Source: Cytobacillus eiseniae
GTDB lineage: Bacteria; Bacillota; Bacilli; Bacillales; Cytobacillaceae
DNA length: 64,000 nucleotides
Assembly: GCF_017874625.1 (NCBI RefSeq)
Contig: NZ_JAGIKZ010000004.1
Location: 1 to 64,000 of the forward strand
Direction: 5' to 3'
Part shown: piece by piece, positions 27,513-35,564 of the stretch
Numbering within the stretch: position 1 is the stretch's first letter
Layout: each line of letters starts with the position of its first letter
The notes under the pieces: generated by a model
Database searches by the model: none
What the model was told of the DNA's origin: nothing
The model's input: only the letters and a program-made list of their open reading frames with translations
Translations under genes and position numbers: made by a program

Positions 27513-28778
27513 ATGAGTATTAAACCGTTGGCCTTTCGGATGCGGCCAAGGTCAATTGAGGAAATAATTGGCCAGGAGCATCTTGTAGCAGAAGGCAAAA
27601 TTATTCATCGGATGGTCAAAGCAAAACAGCTATCCTCGATGATTCTATATGGTCCCCCTGGAATCGGTAAAACGTCCATTGCAAGCGCAATTGCCGGAAG
27701 CACAAGCTATGCTTTCCGCACACTTAATGCAGTAACGAACAACAAAAAGGATATGGAAGTCGTTGCTGCAGAAGCGAAAATGTCTGGGAAGGTCATTCTT
27801 CTTCTTGATGAAGTTCATCGGCTCGACAAAGGCAAACAAGATTTCCTGCTTCCTTATTTAGAAAATGGAATGATTACTTTAATTGGGGCAACGACTAGCA
27901 ATCCATACCATGCGATCAATCCAGCGATTAGAAGCCGCTGTCAGATTTTCGAATTAAAGCCTTTATCCGTTGAAAATATTAAAGAGGCGCTTCTTAGAGC
28001 ACTTGGAGACAGTGAACGTGGAGTGGGAGAGAAACATGTCAATATGAGTGAGGATGCCCTCACGCACTTTGCTACTGCTTCTAACGGAGATGTTCGAAGC
28101 TCTTTAAATGCAGTAGAGCTCGCCGTTTTGTCTACGGAGCCAGATGATGATGGCATCATTCGCATTGACTTGCAATCGGCCGAAGAATGTATGCAGCGAA
28201 AGAGTTTGTCACATGACAAAGATGGAGATGCACATTATGATGTGCTATCCGCCTTCCAGAAATCAATTCGTGGCAGCGATGTTAATGCAGCCTTACATTA
28301 TTTAGGCAGATTAATTGAGGCAGGCGATCTCATAAGCATCTCAAGAAGATTGCTTGTAATTGCCTATGAAGATATTGGACTCGCTTCCCCACAAGCTGGG
28401 GCAAGAACACTCGCTGCAATTGAAACGGCCGAACGAATCGGATTTCCTGAAGCAAGGATTCCACTTGCAAGTGCGGTCATTGAATTATGTTTGTCGCCAA
28501 AATCAAATTCAGCAGTAATCGCTATTAGTGCAGCCCTTGAAGATATAAGAGCTGGCAAGAGCGGAGAAGTTCCCGACCATTTAAAGGATGCCCATTATAA
28601 GGGTGCAAAAGAACTTGGCAGAGGGATTGAATACAAATACCCTCATGATTATGATGCAAGCTGGGTGAAGCAGCAATACTTACCTGATCGCTTGAGAAAC
28701 AAAATTTATTATGAACCGAAGAAGACTGGGAAATTCGAACAAGCATTGGCTACGATTTATAGCAAGTTAATGAAATAA
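27513..28778 (+). CDS. rarA: Replication-associated recombination AAA ATPase RarA
   Basis: The protein has 421 residues from an ATG 6 bases after GGAGTG, preceded by a poorly supported extension. It is a clamp-loader-like AAA+ ATPase: Walker A LYGPPGIGKTS, Walker B LLLDEVHRLDKGKQD, arginine-finger region NPAIRSRCQIFEL, and a C-terminal tetramerisation domain. It acts at stalled replication forks (MgsA/RarA/WRNIP1 family). It is transcribed on its own, divergently from the yczE-cymR-yrvO-mnmA run. Confidence 0.94.
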   Translation: MSIKPLAFRMRPRSIEEIIGQEHLVAEGKIIHRMVKAKQLSSMILYGPPGIGKTSIASAIAGSTSYAFRTLNAVTNNKKDMEVVAAEAKMSGKVILLLDEVHRLDKGKQDFLLPYLENGMITLIGATTSNPYHAINPAIRSRCQIFELKPLSVENIKEALLRALGDSERGVGEKHVNMSEDALTHFATASNGDVRSSLNAVELAVLSTEPDDDGIIRIDLQSAEECMQRKSLSHDKDGDAHYDVLSAFQKSIRGSDVNAALHYLGRLIEAGDLISISRRLLVIAYEDIGLASPQAGARTLAAIETAERIGFPEARIPLASAVIELCLSPKSNSAVIAISAALEDIRAGKSGEVPDHLKDAHYKGAKELGRGIEYKYPHDYDASWVKQQYLPDRLRNKIYYEPKKTGKFEQALATIYSKLMK

Positions 28779-28807
28779 TGATTCAATTAGTTATACATTG
28801 TATTTTT

Positions 28808-28990
28808 GCGGACTGACGTTCCGCTATTTCAACATAATCCCTTTATTTCTTACACTTACGGACTAAGGTTCCGCTATTAAGGTTCAAGAGCGTAAATTTC
28901 GGATGATGATGACTCATTAACGGAATAGGTGTCCGTTCGCGTAGTAAAAATAGTGGATCATATACAAATAGCGGATTGGGTGTCCGCTAC
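28808..28990. repeat. Four short CGGA/GTCCG palindromic repeats downstream of rarA
   Basis: Copies lie at about 28808-28829, 28858-28879, 28917-28940 and 28967-28990, spaced about 50 bases and in both orientations. The core is TAGCGGAA-N5-GTCCGC. They fill the gap between the ends of rarA and the yhcI-like gene. The same family occurs at 20390-20571. A partial TTCCGCTAT follows at 29011. Confidence 0.65.
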
Positions 28991-29036
28991 ATTTTTCAAA
29001 TAGACCCTCATTCCGCTATCAGTCATCCATTTTCAA

Positions 29037-29072
29037 AAAATGCTCAGAGTTCAATCGATCTCTGAGCATTTT
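29037..29072. terminator. Bidirectional terminator between rarA and yhcI
   Basis: Arms AAAATGCTCAGAG and CTCTGAGCATTTT with a 10-base loop lie between the converging genes. Confidence 0.8.
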
Positions 29073-29110
29073 GATATTTATAAAGGATTATCCAATAATG
29101 CCACTCGTTC

Positions 29111-30070
29111 CTATGCAGCAACATCCCTCTTTTTGAATACATAAAAAGCGATTGCTTGGAACATTACAAAATAAATAATAATCATAACAATTGAAAAACC
29201 TAGCGTCATTCCTTCAATCATCGGAGTACCATCAAAGTACTGGAGTAAATCAGTATTGGCAAAAAGCAGATATTTTGCCCATTCATATTTTATCGCAATT
29301 AAGCTTGTAATCTGCCCCCCCATAAACATAAGGAAGATCGATAATCCTATGGCAAGTGAATTATTTCTGAAAGCAGAAGATATCATAAATGCCATTGTTG
29401 CCAACATTAGCATATTAACAGATTTCAGGCCAAAATTTATTAGAAGATGAAGGAGCATGCTTTGTTCTGTTACGACGCCATCCTGATAATTTAAGTAAGG
29501 AGATGCCTGTTCTGGGAAGCCAAAAAGGATCATACCTAACAACATGGAGTAGGCAAACAGTATAAATAACATAAATAAGCCAAATAACAGCACGGTTATA
29601 TATTTGGATGCTAGAATTCTTCCTCTGTTGATTGGCCGAATTAGGAGAAGCTTGATCGTTCCCCAGTTAAATTCACTCGCAACAATGCCACCAGCAATAA
29701 TAATCACAAATAATCCAACAAAGTCAATGGCTTGCGATCCATCTGAAATAAATCCCCAAACTGAATATTCTTCATTCGGTGATAAATCATTTGTTAGCCG
29801 ATATTCATTAATAGCTATTTGCCTTTCATAGCTATCCTTTACTGCCTCGGGAATAGCAGGTCCCATATCTTCCATTTCTTTCTTAAAGCTTTCATTTTGA
29901 ACTTGGAGGCCTCTTTTCCATTCTGAATTATCAGGAATTGTCCCTCTCGAATCTTGATATTTCACAAATGCGCCAACAACTGTAAGGATAAAGAGAAGAA
30001 GGCCAATCATGACATATGTGCCTGTTCTTCTAAATATTTTCATCCATTCATTTTGAATTAATTTAATCAT
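29111..30070 (-). CDS. yhcI: ABC transporter permease (YhcI-like)
   Basis: This 319-residue ABC-2 type permease has a first helix at about 17-38, a large outer loop (about 45-130) and five further helices. It resembles B. subtilis YhcI and bacitracin/lantibiotic-type efflux permeases. It overlaps the end of the yhcH ATPase by 8 bases, so the two probably form one exporter. The substrate cannot be read from the sequence. Confidence 0.83.
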   Translation of the reverse strand: MIKLIQNEWMKIFRRTGTYVMIGLLLFILTVVGAFVKYQDSRGTIPDNSEWKRGLQVQNESFKKEMEDMGPAIPEAVKDSYERQIAINEYRLTNDLSPNEEYSVWGFISDGSQAIDFVGLFVIIIAGGIVASEFNWGTIKLLLIRPINRGRILASKYITVLLFGLFMLFILFAYSMLLGMILFGFPEQASPYLNYQDGVVTEQSMLLHLLINFGLKSVNMLMLATMAFMISSAFRNNSLAIGLSIFLMFMGGQITSLIAIKYEWAKYLLFANTDLLQYFDGTPMIEGMTLGFSIVMIIIYFVMFQAIAFYVFKKRDVAA

Positions 30071-30983
30071 GTGACAGCCCCTCCTTTTTTGAAGTCAGCT
30101 CAAGGAAACGATCCTCTAATGTTTTATTTACCTCTTTTACACTGTAAATTTGAATATCATGGCTAACAATTTCCTTAATTATTCCAGGGATTTTTTCTCT
30201 TGTCAGCGGTAACGCAATCCCATTTTCTGTCGCCTGTACTGGTAGCTCCATTTGGCTAAGTATTTCACTTATTCTTTCTTTCTCATCTACTTCTATTTCA
30301 TAGATTTTCTCTTTCCCTTGGACAAAATCGGTCATATGCTGAACATCGATTAGCTTCCCTTGCTGAATGATGCCAATCCGGTCACACATCATCTCCATTT
30401 CAGCTAGGAGGTGACTTGAAACAATCACGGCCATTCCTCTCTCTCTTGCCAGCTTTCTTACATGGTCCCTAATTTCACGAATCCCAGCAGGGTCCAAACC
30501 ATTCGTCGGTTCATCCAAAATTAAAATTTTCGGATCATGCAAAAGACACTGTGCTAATCCAAGACGCTGCCTCATTCCTAGCGAATATGTTTTTACCTTG
30601 TCATGAATTCGATCGGTAAGACCAACAAATTCTACTGTTTCCTTAATTTTTTCTTTCGTAACCCCTTGAGACATCCGCGCATAATGGATGAGATTTTGAT
30701 AACCGCTCATGAACTTATACATCTCCGGATTTTCAACAATGCCGCCAATATGCTTGATTGCCTGTTCAAAATCTGTTTTTATACTATGACCCAATATTTT
30801 AATATCACCAGAAGTTATGCCTATCAAGCCGACAATCATTCGAATTGTCGTTGTTTTGCCGGCACCATTCGGACCTAGGAAGCCAAATACTTCCCCTTCA
30901 TTCACATTAAAGCTCAGCGAATCAATAATCGTTCTGCCCTTTATTGTTTTGGTTACATTTTGAATTTCCACGAGGGTATCCAT
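30063..30983 (-). CDS. yhcH: ABC transporter ATPase (YhcH-like, BcrA type)
   Basis: The protein has 306 residues from an ATG 8 bases after AGAGGAG. Walker A GPNGAGKTTT, Q-loop IVENPEMYKFMSG, signature YSLGMRQRLGLAQ, Walker B ILDEPTNGLDPAG and an H-loop SSHLL are all intact. A C-terminal extension of about 90 residues is typical of BcrA-type peptide antibiotic exporters. It pairs with the overlapping yhcI permease. Confidence 0.87.
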   Translation of the reverse strand: MDTLVEIQNVTKTIKGRTIIDSLSFNVNEGEVFGFLGPNGAGKTTTIRMIVGLIGITSGDIKILGHSIKTDFEQAIKHIGGIVENPEMYKFMSGYQNLIHYARMSQGVTKEKIKETVEFVGLTDRIHDKVKTYSLGMRQRLGLAQCLLHDPKILILDEPTNGLDPAGIREIRDHVRKLARERGMAVIVSSHLLAEMEMMCDRIGIIQQGKLIDVQHMTDFVQGKEKIYEIEVDEKERISEILSQMELPVQATENGIALPLTREKIPGIIKEIVSHDIQIYSVKEVNKTLEDRFLELTSKKEGLSHD

Positions 30984-30997
30984 TGTATTTTCTCCTC

Positions 30998-31690
30998 TCA
31001 TTCTTTAAAAGTCTCCTTCATCCACTGAATAACAGATAAACCTTTTGTTTCTCTTAAATCCTCGACATTCTGCCGATCAATCACTTTGCCATCTTTAACT
31101 GCTAGTACCTCATCCAAAAGCGGCTCTATTTCATCAATTTCATGGGTCGCAATAATAACTGTCTGATTTTCATAATCAATATAAGACAGCAGCCCCTTTA
31201 CGATTGAGTCCCTTACCATTGGATCAAGGCCCGAAAAAGGCTCATCTAATAAGAGGACAGAAGCATCTCTTGCCATTGCAAGCACAAGTTTTAATCTTCC
31301 CCGATTTCCCTTTGATAATTGCTTTAGCTTTTTATCTGGATCCAGCTTCATAAATGAAAGCAACTCATTCGCACGATCCATTCGGAAATCCTCAAACTGA
31401 GAAGCATAGAAGTCAATCATGTCCTTCACTTTAAAAGGCTGATAGAACATATCTAATTCAGATAAGTAGGCAACCTTTTTAGCGATTCTTCGATCAACAG
31501 GAATGCCATCTACTAGAACCGTTCCTTTCGAAAAATGAACAAGTCCAGCTATGATCTTCAATGTCGTTGACTTTCCACTTCCATTTGGGCCAATTAAACC
31601 ATAGATTTTTCCTTTCTCTAGAGAAAAGGACACATCAACTAAACCAATATCACGTCCGTATTTTTTGGATACATTTTTGAACTCAATCAT
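30998..31690 (-). CDS. yhcG: ABC transporter ATPase (YhcG-like)
   Basis: This 230-residue ATPase has Walker [11 protein letters not shown], signature [14 protein letters not shown], Walker [14 protein letters not shown] and H-loop ATHEIDE. The signature is the variant SKGN(R/M) seen in the YtrB/YhcG group. It overlaps the GntR regulator gene upstream by 8 bases. It probably works with the membrane protein YhcE, making a second transporter module in the same operon. Confidence 0.85.
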   Translation of the reverse strand: MIEFKNVSKKYGRDIGLVDVSFSLEKGKIYGLIGPNGSGKSTTLKIIAGLVHFSKGTVLVDGIPVDRRIAKKVAYLSELDMFYQPFKVKDMIDFYASQFEDFRMDRANELLSFMKLDPDKKLKQLSKGNRGRLKLVLAMARDASVLLLDEPFSGLDPMVRDSIVKGLLSYIDYENQTVIIATHEIDEIEPLLDEVLAVKDGKVIDRQNVEDLRETKGLSVIQWMKETFKE

Positions 31691-32066
31691 TTTTTATCTC
31701 CTGCCTTCCATTAAAATAACGTTTTAAGCCAGAGATGATCTCCTCTTCTGTGAGCCCAAGTTCTTTCATGTTGTGAACAAATAATTCAATGATGTCCATT
31801 TGCATACCAAGCTTTAATTGATGGATCGCCCCTTCATTCTCTGTTACGAATGTCCCTTGTCCACGCTTCGTTTCCACGATTTCCATCCTCTCCAGTTCAC
31901 TATAGGTTCTCTGAATCGTATTTGGATTGACACCTGACTGTACGGCCATTTCACGAACGGAGGGAAGCTTGTTTCCAGGCAATAATTCCCCTCGGATCAT
32001 TTGCTGTTTGATTTTGTCAGCAATTTGCATATAAATTGGTCTTGATGCTTGAAATTCCTCACTCAT
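31683..32066 (-). CDS. yhcF: GntR-family (YtrA subfamily) transcriptional repressor (YhcF-like)
   Basis: This short 127-residue GntR regulator has an N-terminal winged helix with [32 protein letters not shown] and [29 protein letters not shown]. It has only a short C-terminal dimerisation helix pair, as in YtrA-type regulators that control ABC exporter operons. It lies second in the operon. An inverted repeat over the promoter at 32870-32905 is its likely operator, giving autorepression relieved by cell-envelope stress or an unknown ligand. Confidence 0.88.
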   Translation of the reverse strand: MSEEFQASRPIYMQIADKIKQQMIRGELLPGNKLPSVREMAVQSGVNPNTIQRTYSELERMEIVETKRGQGTFVTENEGAIHQLKLGMQMDIIELFVHNMKELGLTEEEIISGLKRYFNGRQEIKND

Positions 32067-32070
32067 GAAA

Positions 32071-32865
32071 TCACACCTCCACTTTCCGCTCTAGAAGCCA
32101 TACAGCCGCATAAAACACGCTAAAAACAAGTACGGTATAAATGATCCCGTTCACCATTGATAGTTCAGCACTTTCTACAAAACCAGCGGAAGCAGTCGTA
32201 TTCCAAGTTTTAATCTCGAACGAATAAGCATTAAGTTTAATGACACCAATGTTTTTTAATTTTTGATATAGCGGAAGATTGCTCACATAATTGCCGAACG
32301 TTGTGAACAGAAGCCATGTGCCAATCACGACTGGCCAGCGTAGAGAGCTTAAAACGGGAATGTTTTTCAAAGAATGAAATAAGGACCAATAAAATAAAAC
32401 CCAAACGCCTAGAAAAAGGGTACCTAGCGTAATACCAACTGCCATGATGACAATATTGAGAGCGGGCCCACCCGTTAATTGCAGCAAACTTTCTAAGTTG
32501 CCCCCATGTTTAAATCCCCAAATGGCAATAACAATCGAAAGGAGAAAAGATGCGAAATAAAAAACAATCCCTGCCGTTAATTTAGCTAGAAATAGAACGA
32601 TTCCACTATTTGGATTATGAAGCCAGAGCTGCGTCTGCCCCTCGATATTAAGTGAAGATAAAAGATATGCAGGCAAATACAACCCGTACCCCACTACCAT
32701 CAACAATGCCACGGCTACAAAAATATTTGGCTCATTGAAGTATTTTGTCAAACCGAATCCAATCATTACACCCAAAATTAATAAAGCTAATCCGAGCATA
32801 AACCAGTTTTTCATGAGTTTTAATTCTTTATAGATTAATCCTTTAAAAACCTTCACATCGATCAA
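32071..32865 (-). CDS. yhcE: ABC transporter membrane protein (YhcE-like)
   Basis: This 264-residue protein has about six hydrophobic helices and no ATPase motif. It heads the operon and resembles B. subtilis YhcE in place and size. It is likely the permease partner of the YhcG ATPase. It ends 4 bases before the yhcF start. Sequence conservation in this family is low, so the assignment rests mainly on topology and on the exact five-gene order yhcE-F-G-H-I. Confidence 0.78.
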   Translation of the reverse strand: MIDVKVFKGLIYKELKLMKNWFMLGLALLILGVMIGFGLTKYFNEPNIFVAVALLMVVGYGLYLPAYLLSSLNIEGQTQLWLHNPNSGIVLFLAKLTAGIVFYFASFLLSIVIAIWGFKHGGNLESLLQLTGGPALNIVIMAVGITLGTLFLGVWVLFYWSLFHSLKNIPVLSSLRWPVVIGTWLLFTTFGNYVSNLPLYQKLKNIGVIKLNAYSFEIKTWNTTASAGFVESAELSMVNGIIYTVLVFSVFYAAVWLLERKVEV

Positions 32866-32869
32866 CCCC

Positions 32870-32919
32870 TGTATCAGTGTTCTAGTTTAATAGTACACCG
32901 ATACATACTTATCCGTCAA
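32870..32919 (-). promoter_or_regulatory. Promoter and GntR-type operator of the yhcEFGHI operon
   Basis: On the minus strand TTGACG (32919-32914), 18 bases, then TACTAT form a promoter. Overlapping it is an inverted repeat with arms TGTATCGGTGT and ACACTGATACA (10 of 11 matching) around a 14-base centre that itself has CTA/TAG symmetry. The position over the -10 fits repression by the operon's own YhcF regulator. Confidence 0.75.
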
Positions 32920-32968
32920 TTAAAAAATTACAATTTATAGAAGATCCTCTTTGTACACCCTTATATAA

Positions 32969-32996
32969 CAAAAAAAGCCAGGCTATTTAGCCCGAC
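32969..32996 (-). terminator. Terminator of tcdA
   Basis: On the minus strand AGTCGGGCT and AGCCTGGCT pair (one G-U) around AAAT, followed by T6. Confidence 0.75.
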
Positions 32997-33013
32997 TCTA
33001 ATATTTCTTATAA

Positions 33014-33790
33014 TTAATCATTCACACGATAAACTTTAATATCTTTAAGCAATTCTCTTGCCACATAGCTTGCCATGATTAAGCCAGCTGTTGACGGACA
33101 AAAGGCATTAGATGCGGGTGGCATTTTGGCTTTGCGGATTGTCGCCCCTTCCTTGCCTACTACCTTTCTAACATCCTCACGAATCACAATTGGGCTTTCA
33201 TCAGAGAATACGACTGGAATCCCCTTTCTAATTCCTTCTTTTCTTAAATGAGTTCGGATCACCTTTGCCATTGGATCGGTATGTGTTTTTGAAATATCAG
33301 CAATTTGAAAACGGGTTGGATCCAATTTATTCGCCGCACCCATACTCGAAATAATTGGAATTTTGCGTTTTAAGCATTCTTTCATTAAATGAATTTTATA
33401 TGAGATGGTATCTGAAGCATCTACTACAAAATCAAGCCCATACTCAAAAAATTGTTCGTATGTTTCCTCTGTGTAAAACATTTTTAATGCAATGACTTCG
33501 CATTCTGGATTAATATCCTTGATCCGCTCTTTCATTAAATCTACTTTTGGCTGCCCAATCGTAGAAAGCAAAGCAATAATTTGACGGTTAACATTTGTAA
33601 TATCTACATCGTCTTTATCCACAAGGACAAGACGTCCCACACCAGAACGAGCAAGGGCTTCAGCAGCAAATGTTCCAACTCCGCCAACTCCTAGAACAGC
33701 TACTGTACTATTTTTCATTATTTCAAGGCCTTCCTTGCCGAAAGCCAATTCATTTCGCGAAAATTGATGCAACATTTCATTCAACTCCAT
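33014..33790 (-). CDS. tcdA: tRNA threonylcarbamoyladenosine dehydratase TcdA
   Basis: This is a 258-residue E1-like ThiF/MoeB-fold enzyme. The ATP-binding GVGGVGTFAAEALARSGVG (about 34-52) is followed by LVDKDDVDITNVNRQ, and a conserved cysteine-bearing CPSTAGL lies near the C-terminus. It cyclises threonylcarbamoyladenosine-37 in ANN-decoding tRNAs to ct6A using ATP. B. subtilis YrvM occupies the same place next to 6S RNA and aspS. It starts MELNEMLHQFSRNELAFGKEG. Confidence 0.93.
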   Translation of the reverse strand: MELNEMLHQFSRNELAFGKEGLEIMKNSTVAVLGVGGVGTFAAEALARSGVGRLVLVDKDDVDITNVNRQIIALLSTIGQPKVDLMKERIKDINPECEVIALKMFYTEETYEQFFEYGLDFVVDASDTISYKIHLMKECLKRKIPIISSMGAANKLDPTRFQIADISKTHTDPMAKVIRTHLRKEGIRKGIPVVFSDESPIVIREDVRKVVGKEGATIRKAKMPPASNAFCPSTAGLIMASYVARELLKDIKVYRVND

Positions 33791-33851
33791 ATTATTATTC
33801 TAAATGATATTCCTTATTTTTTTCCCGATTATGAATATATCATACTTTATT

Positions 33852-34178
33852 TAAAAAATAGGCTGTTTTTGCAAACATTGTTATTATTTATTTAACACAT
33901 AAATGGTAAAGGTTGATTTCCGCTCCAGGTTGCTCCCTTTCCGCGGAGTAGTCCGCTTGAGCCTCCTCGTCGCTTCGCTCCTGTGGGGTCTCAGCTGTCC
34001 TACGCATCCCGCAGGACATTGAATTTGCTTCTTGAATCGACACCGCACGTAGGAAATGCGAATGCATTTTCGAGGATCTCGCACCTTCCGCTCCAATCAA
34101 CCGACCTATTTGGTTAACCATTCATTCTAACATTTGATATAAATACAACAATCTTTTATAAAGAACCTTTTTAAAAAA
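33852..34178. repeat. MITE-like intergenic element, copy 1 (full length)
   Basis: This is about 327 bp. The outer ends are related inverted sequences (AATAGGCTGTTTTTGCAAAC... and ...ATAAAGAACCTTTTT). The inner ends are GGTTGATTTCCGC and CCAATCAACC. The core is GC-rich with strong hairpins. It shares most of its length with copies at 38668, 44289 and 54961. Frames crossing it give arginine/proline-rich nonsense and are rejected. No transposase is present. Confidence 0.8.
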
Positions 34179-34287
34179 ATTATACTAACTATTAGGACCA
34201 GATGACAGATGTCACTATTATCATTTTCTTCTTGATGGTACGCTTAGGCGGGGATTAAAAATTTTTGGGAAGAAATGGGGAAATCGT

Positions 34288-35241
34288 ATGAGCTTGCCAC
34301 AATTAAAAATTGGACATATGGAGCCTAAGGTTCCAATCCTTCAAGGTGGGATGGGGGTTGGAATATCACTTAGCAGCCTTTCTTCAGCTGTTGCAAATGC
34401 GGGGGGCATAGGCATTATTTCTGGAACAGGCATCTCTACTGAGGAGCTGCGCTTTCACATTAGAAGGGCAAAGGAATTAATAAAAGATACAGGCTATATC
34501 GGGGTCAATGTTCTATTCGCTATGAATGATTTTGCTGAAAAAATGAAAGCAGCTCTTGAAGAAAAGGTGGATTTTATTATTTCAGGTGCAGGAATTTCAC
34601 GAGATATGTATGCATGGGGAAAGGAATACAATATTCCCGTTCTATCGATTGTTTCCTCTGCAAAACTTGCAAGGCTATCAGAAAGACTTGGAGCTTCTGC
34701 GATTGTTGTGGAAGGACATGAAGCTGGTGGCCATTTAGGAACGGATCGACCACTATTTGAGATTCTTCCAGAAGTAGTTGAAGCTGTGAAAATACCTGTG
34801 ATCGCTGCAGGTGGGATTTTGACAGGGCATGATTTAGCAAAGGCGATTAAACTAGGGGCTTCAGGTGTTCAGATGGGGACAAGATTTGTAGCTAGTGAGG
34901 AATGTGATGCCCCGCTCGCTTTTAAAGAAAAATATGTTCAGGCTCAAATAGGAGATACCATTTTAGTTAAAACGACAGTTGGCCTTCAGGGAAGAGCCAT
35001 AAAAAATAAATTCACAGAGTTAATTGCTGGAACAGGTAAATTAAAAATTGCAAAATGCCATGATTGTTTAAAAAACTGCTCCTATCGCTTCTGTACGCTC
35101 GATTCCATGCTGAAATCAGTTGGAGGAGATGTTGAAAATGGTTTAGTATTTGCTGGCTCTAGGGTAGCAGAAATTAATAAAATACTACCGGTTCAAACGA
35201 TCATCACGCAGATTTCAGCAGAATACATGACAGCTAATTAA
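34288..35241 (+). CDS. Nitronate monooxygenase-like FMN enzyme
   Basis: This 317-residue TIM-barrel flavoprotein belongs to the nitronate monooxygenase / 2-nitropropane dioxygenase family. ILQGGMGVGIS and AVANAGGIGIISGTG are at the N-terminus, the likely catalytic histidine region is VVEGHEAGGHLGTDRP, and the FMN phosphate loop is IAAGGILTGHDLAKAIKLGASGVQMGTRF. It carries an unusual C-terminal cysteine cluster (KCHDCLKNCSYRFC, about residues 255-270). FabK-type enoyl reductases are relatives. Its native substrate is unknown. The ATG follows GGGGAA. It is transcribed alone, and a hairpin follows. Confidence 0.82.
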   Translation: MSLPQLKIGHMEPKVPILQGGMGVGISLSSLSSAVANAGGIGIISGTGISTEELRFHIRRAKELIKDTGYIGVNVLFAMNDFAEKMKAALEEKVDFIISGAGISRDMYAWGKEYNIPVLSIVSSAKLARLSERLGASAIVVEGHEAGGHLGTDRPLFEILPEVVEAVKIPVIAAGGILTGHDLAKAIKLGASGVQMGTRFVASEECDAPLAFKEKYVQAQIGDTILVKTTVGLQGRAIKNKFTELIAGTGKLKIAKCHDCLKNCSYRFCTLDSMLKSVGGDVENGLVFAGSRVAEINKILPVQTIITQISAEYMTAN

Positions 35242-35270
35242 ATCTAAAAAAAACAATCTATACAACAAAT

Positions 35271-35297
35271 AAATCCATGTCTAATTGACATGGATTT
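35271..35297 (+). terminator. Hairpin downstream of the nitronate monooxygenase-like gene
   Basis: Arms AAATCCATGTC and GACATGGATTT form an 11-bp stem with loop TAATT, followed by a weak T-rich stretch. The 3' arm includes most of the -35 of the 6S RNA promoter, so the same bases may serve both functions. Confidence 0.55.
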
Positions 35298-35312
35298 AAC
35301 TTTTCTTATGTA
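35285..35312 (+). promoter_or_regulatory. Sigma-A promoter of 6S RNA
   Basis: TTGACA (35285-35290), 16 bases, TATGTA (35307-35312); the RNA would begin about 35319. Confidence 0.75.
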
Positions 35313-35318
35313 GGTAAA

Positions 35319-35500
35319 GAGTCCCAATCATGCCGTCGCCCTGATGCCTAAATTTTGAACCCGCACTCAGCAGGTGGGTGTCCTGTTTCCAGCTTATGTA
35401 AGTCCTTATCCAAGGCGTTTACGCAGCTAGAAAACTCAGTCTCCCGTAGAAATAATGTTGGTCAAAATTTAGTTACACAACGAACATTTCAGGACTCTTT
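35319..35500 (+). ncRNA. ssrSA: 6S RNA (BsrA type)
   Basis: This is an RNA of about 180 bases that mimics an open promoter and binds sigma-A RNA polymerase. The ends are complementary (AAAGAGTCC near 35316 and GGACTCTTT at 35492-35500). Typical internal segments are GAACCCGCACTCAGCAGGTGG, split over 35356-35376, and GGCGTTTACGCAGCTAGAAAAC near 35414-35435. The place between the nitronate monooxygenase/tcdA side and aspS matches bsrA in B. subtilis. A promoter precedes it. Confidence 0.85.
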
Positions 35501-35564
35501 ATTTATTAATTGTATTTTATCATATGCATTTTTCTCTTTCAAGCGATCCTTTAAGAGACTTCCA

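Noticed and set aside
33884-34121. Arginine-rich minus-strand frames, and similar ones at 44287-44532
   Set aside because: Both lie inside copies of the MITE-like repeat; the same nonsense recurs in each copy.
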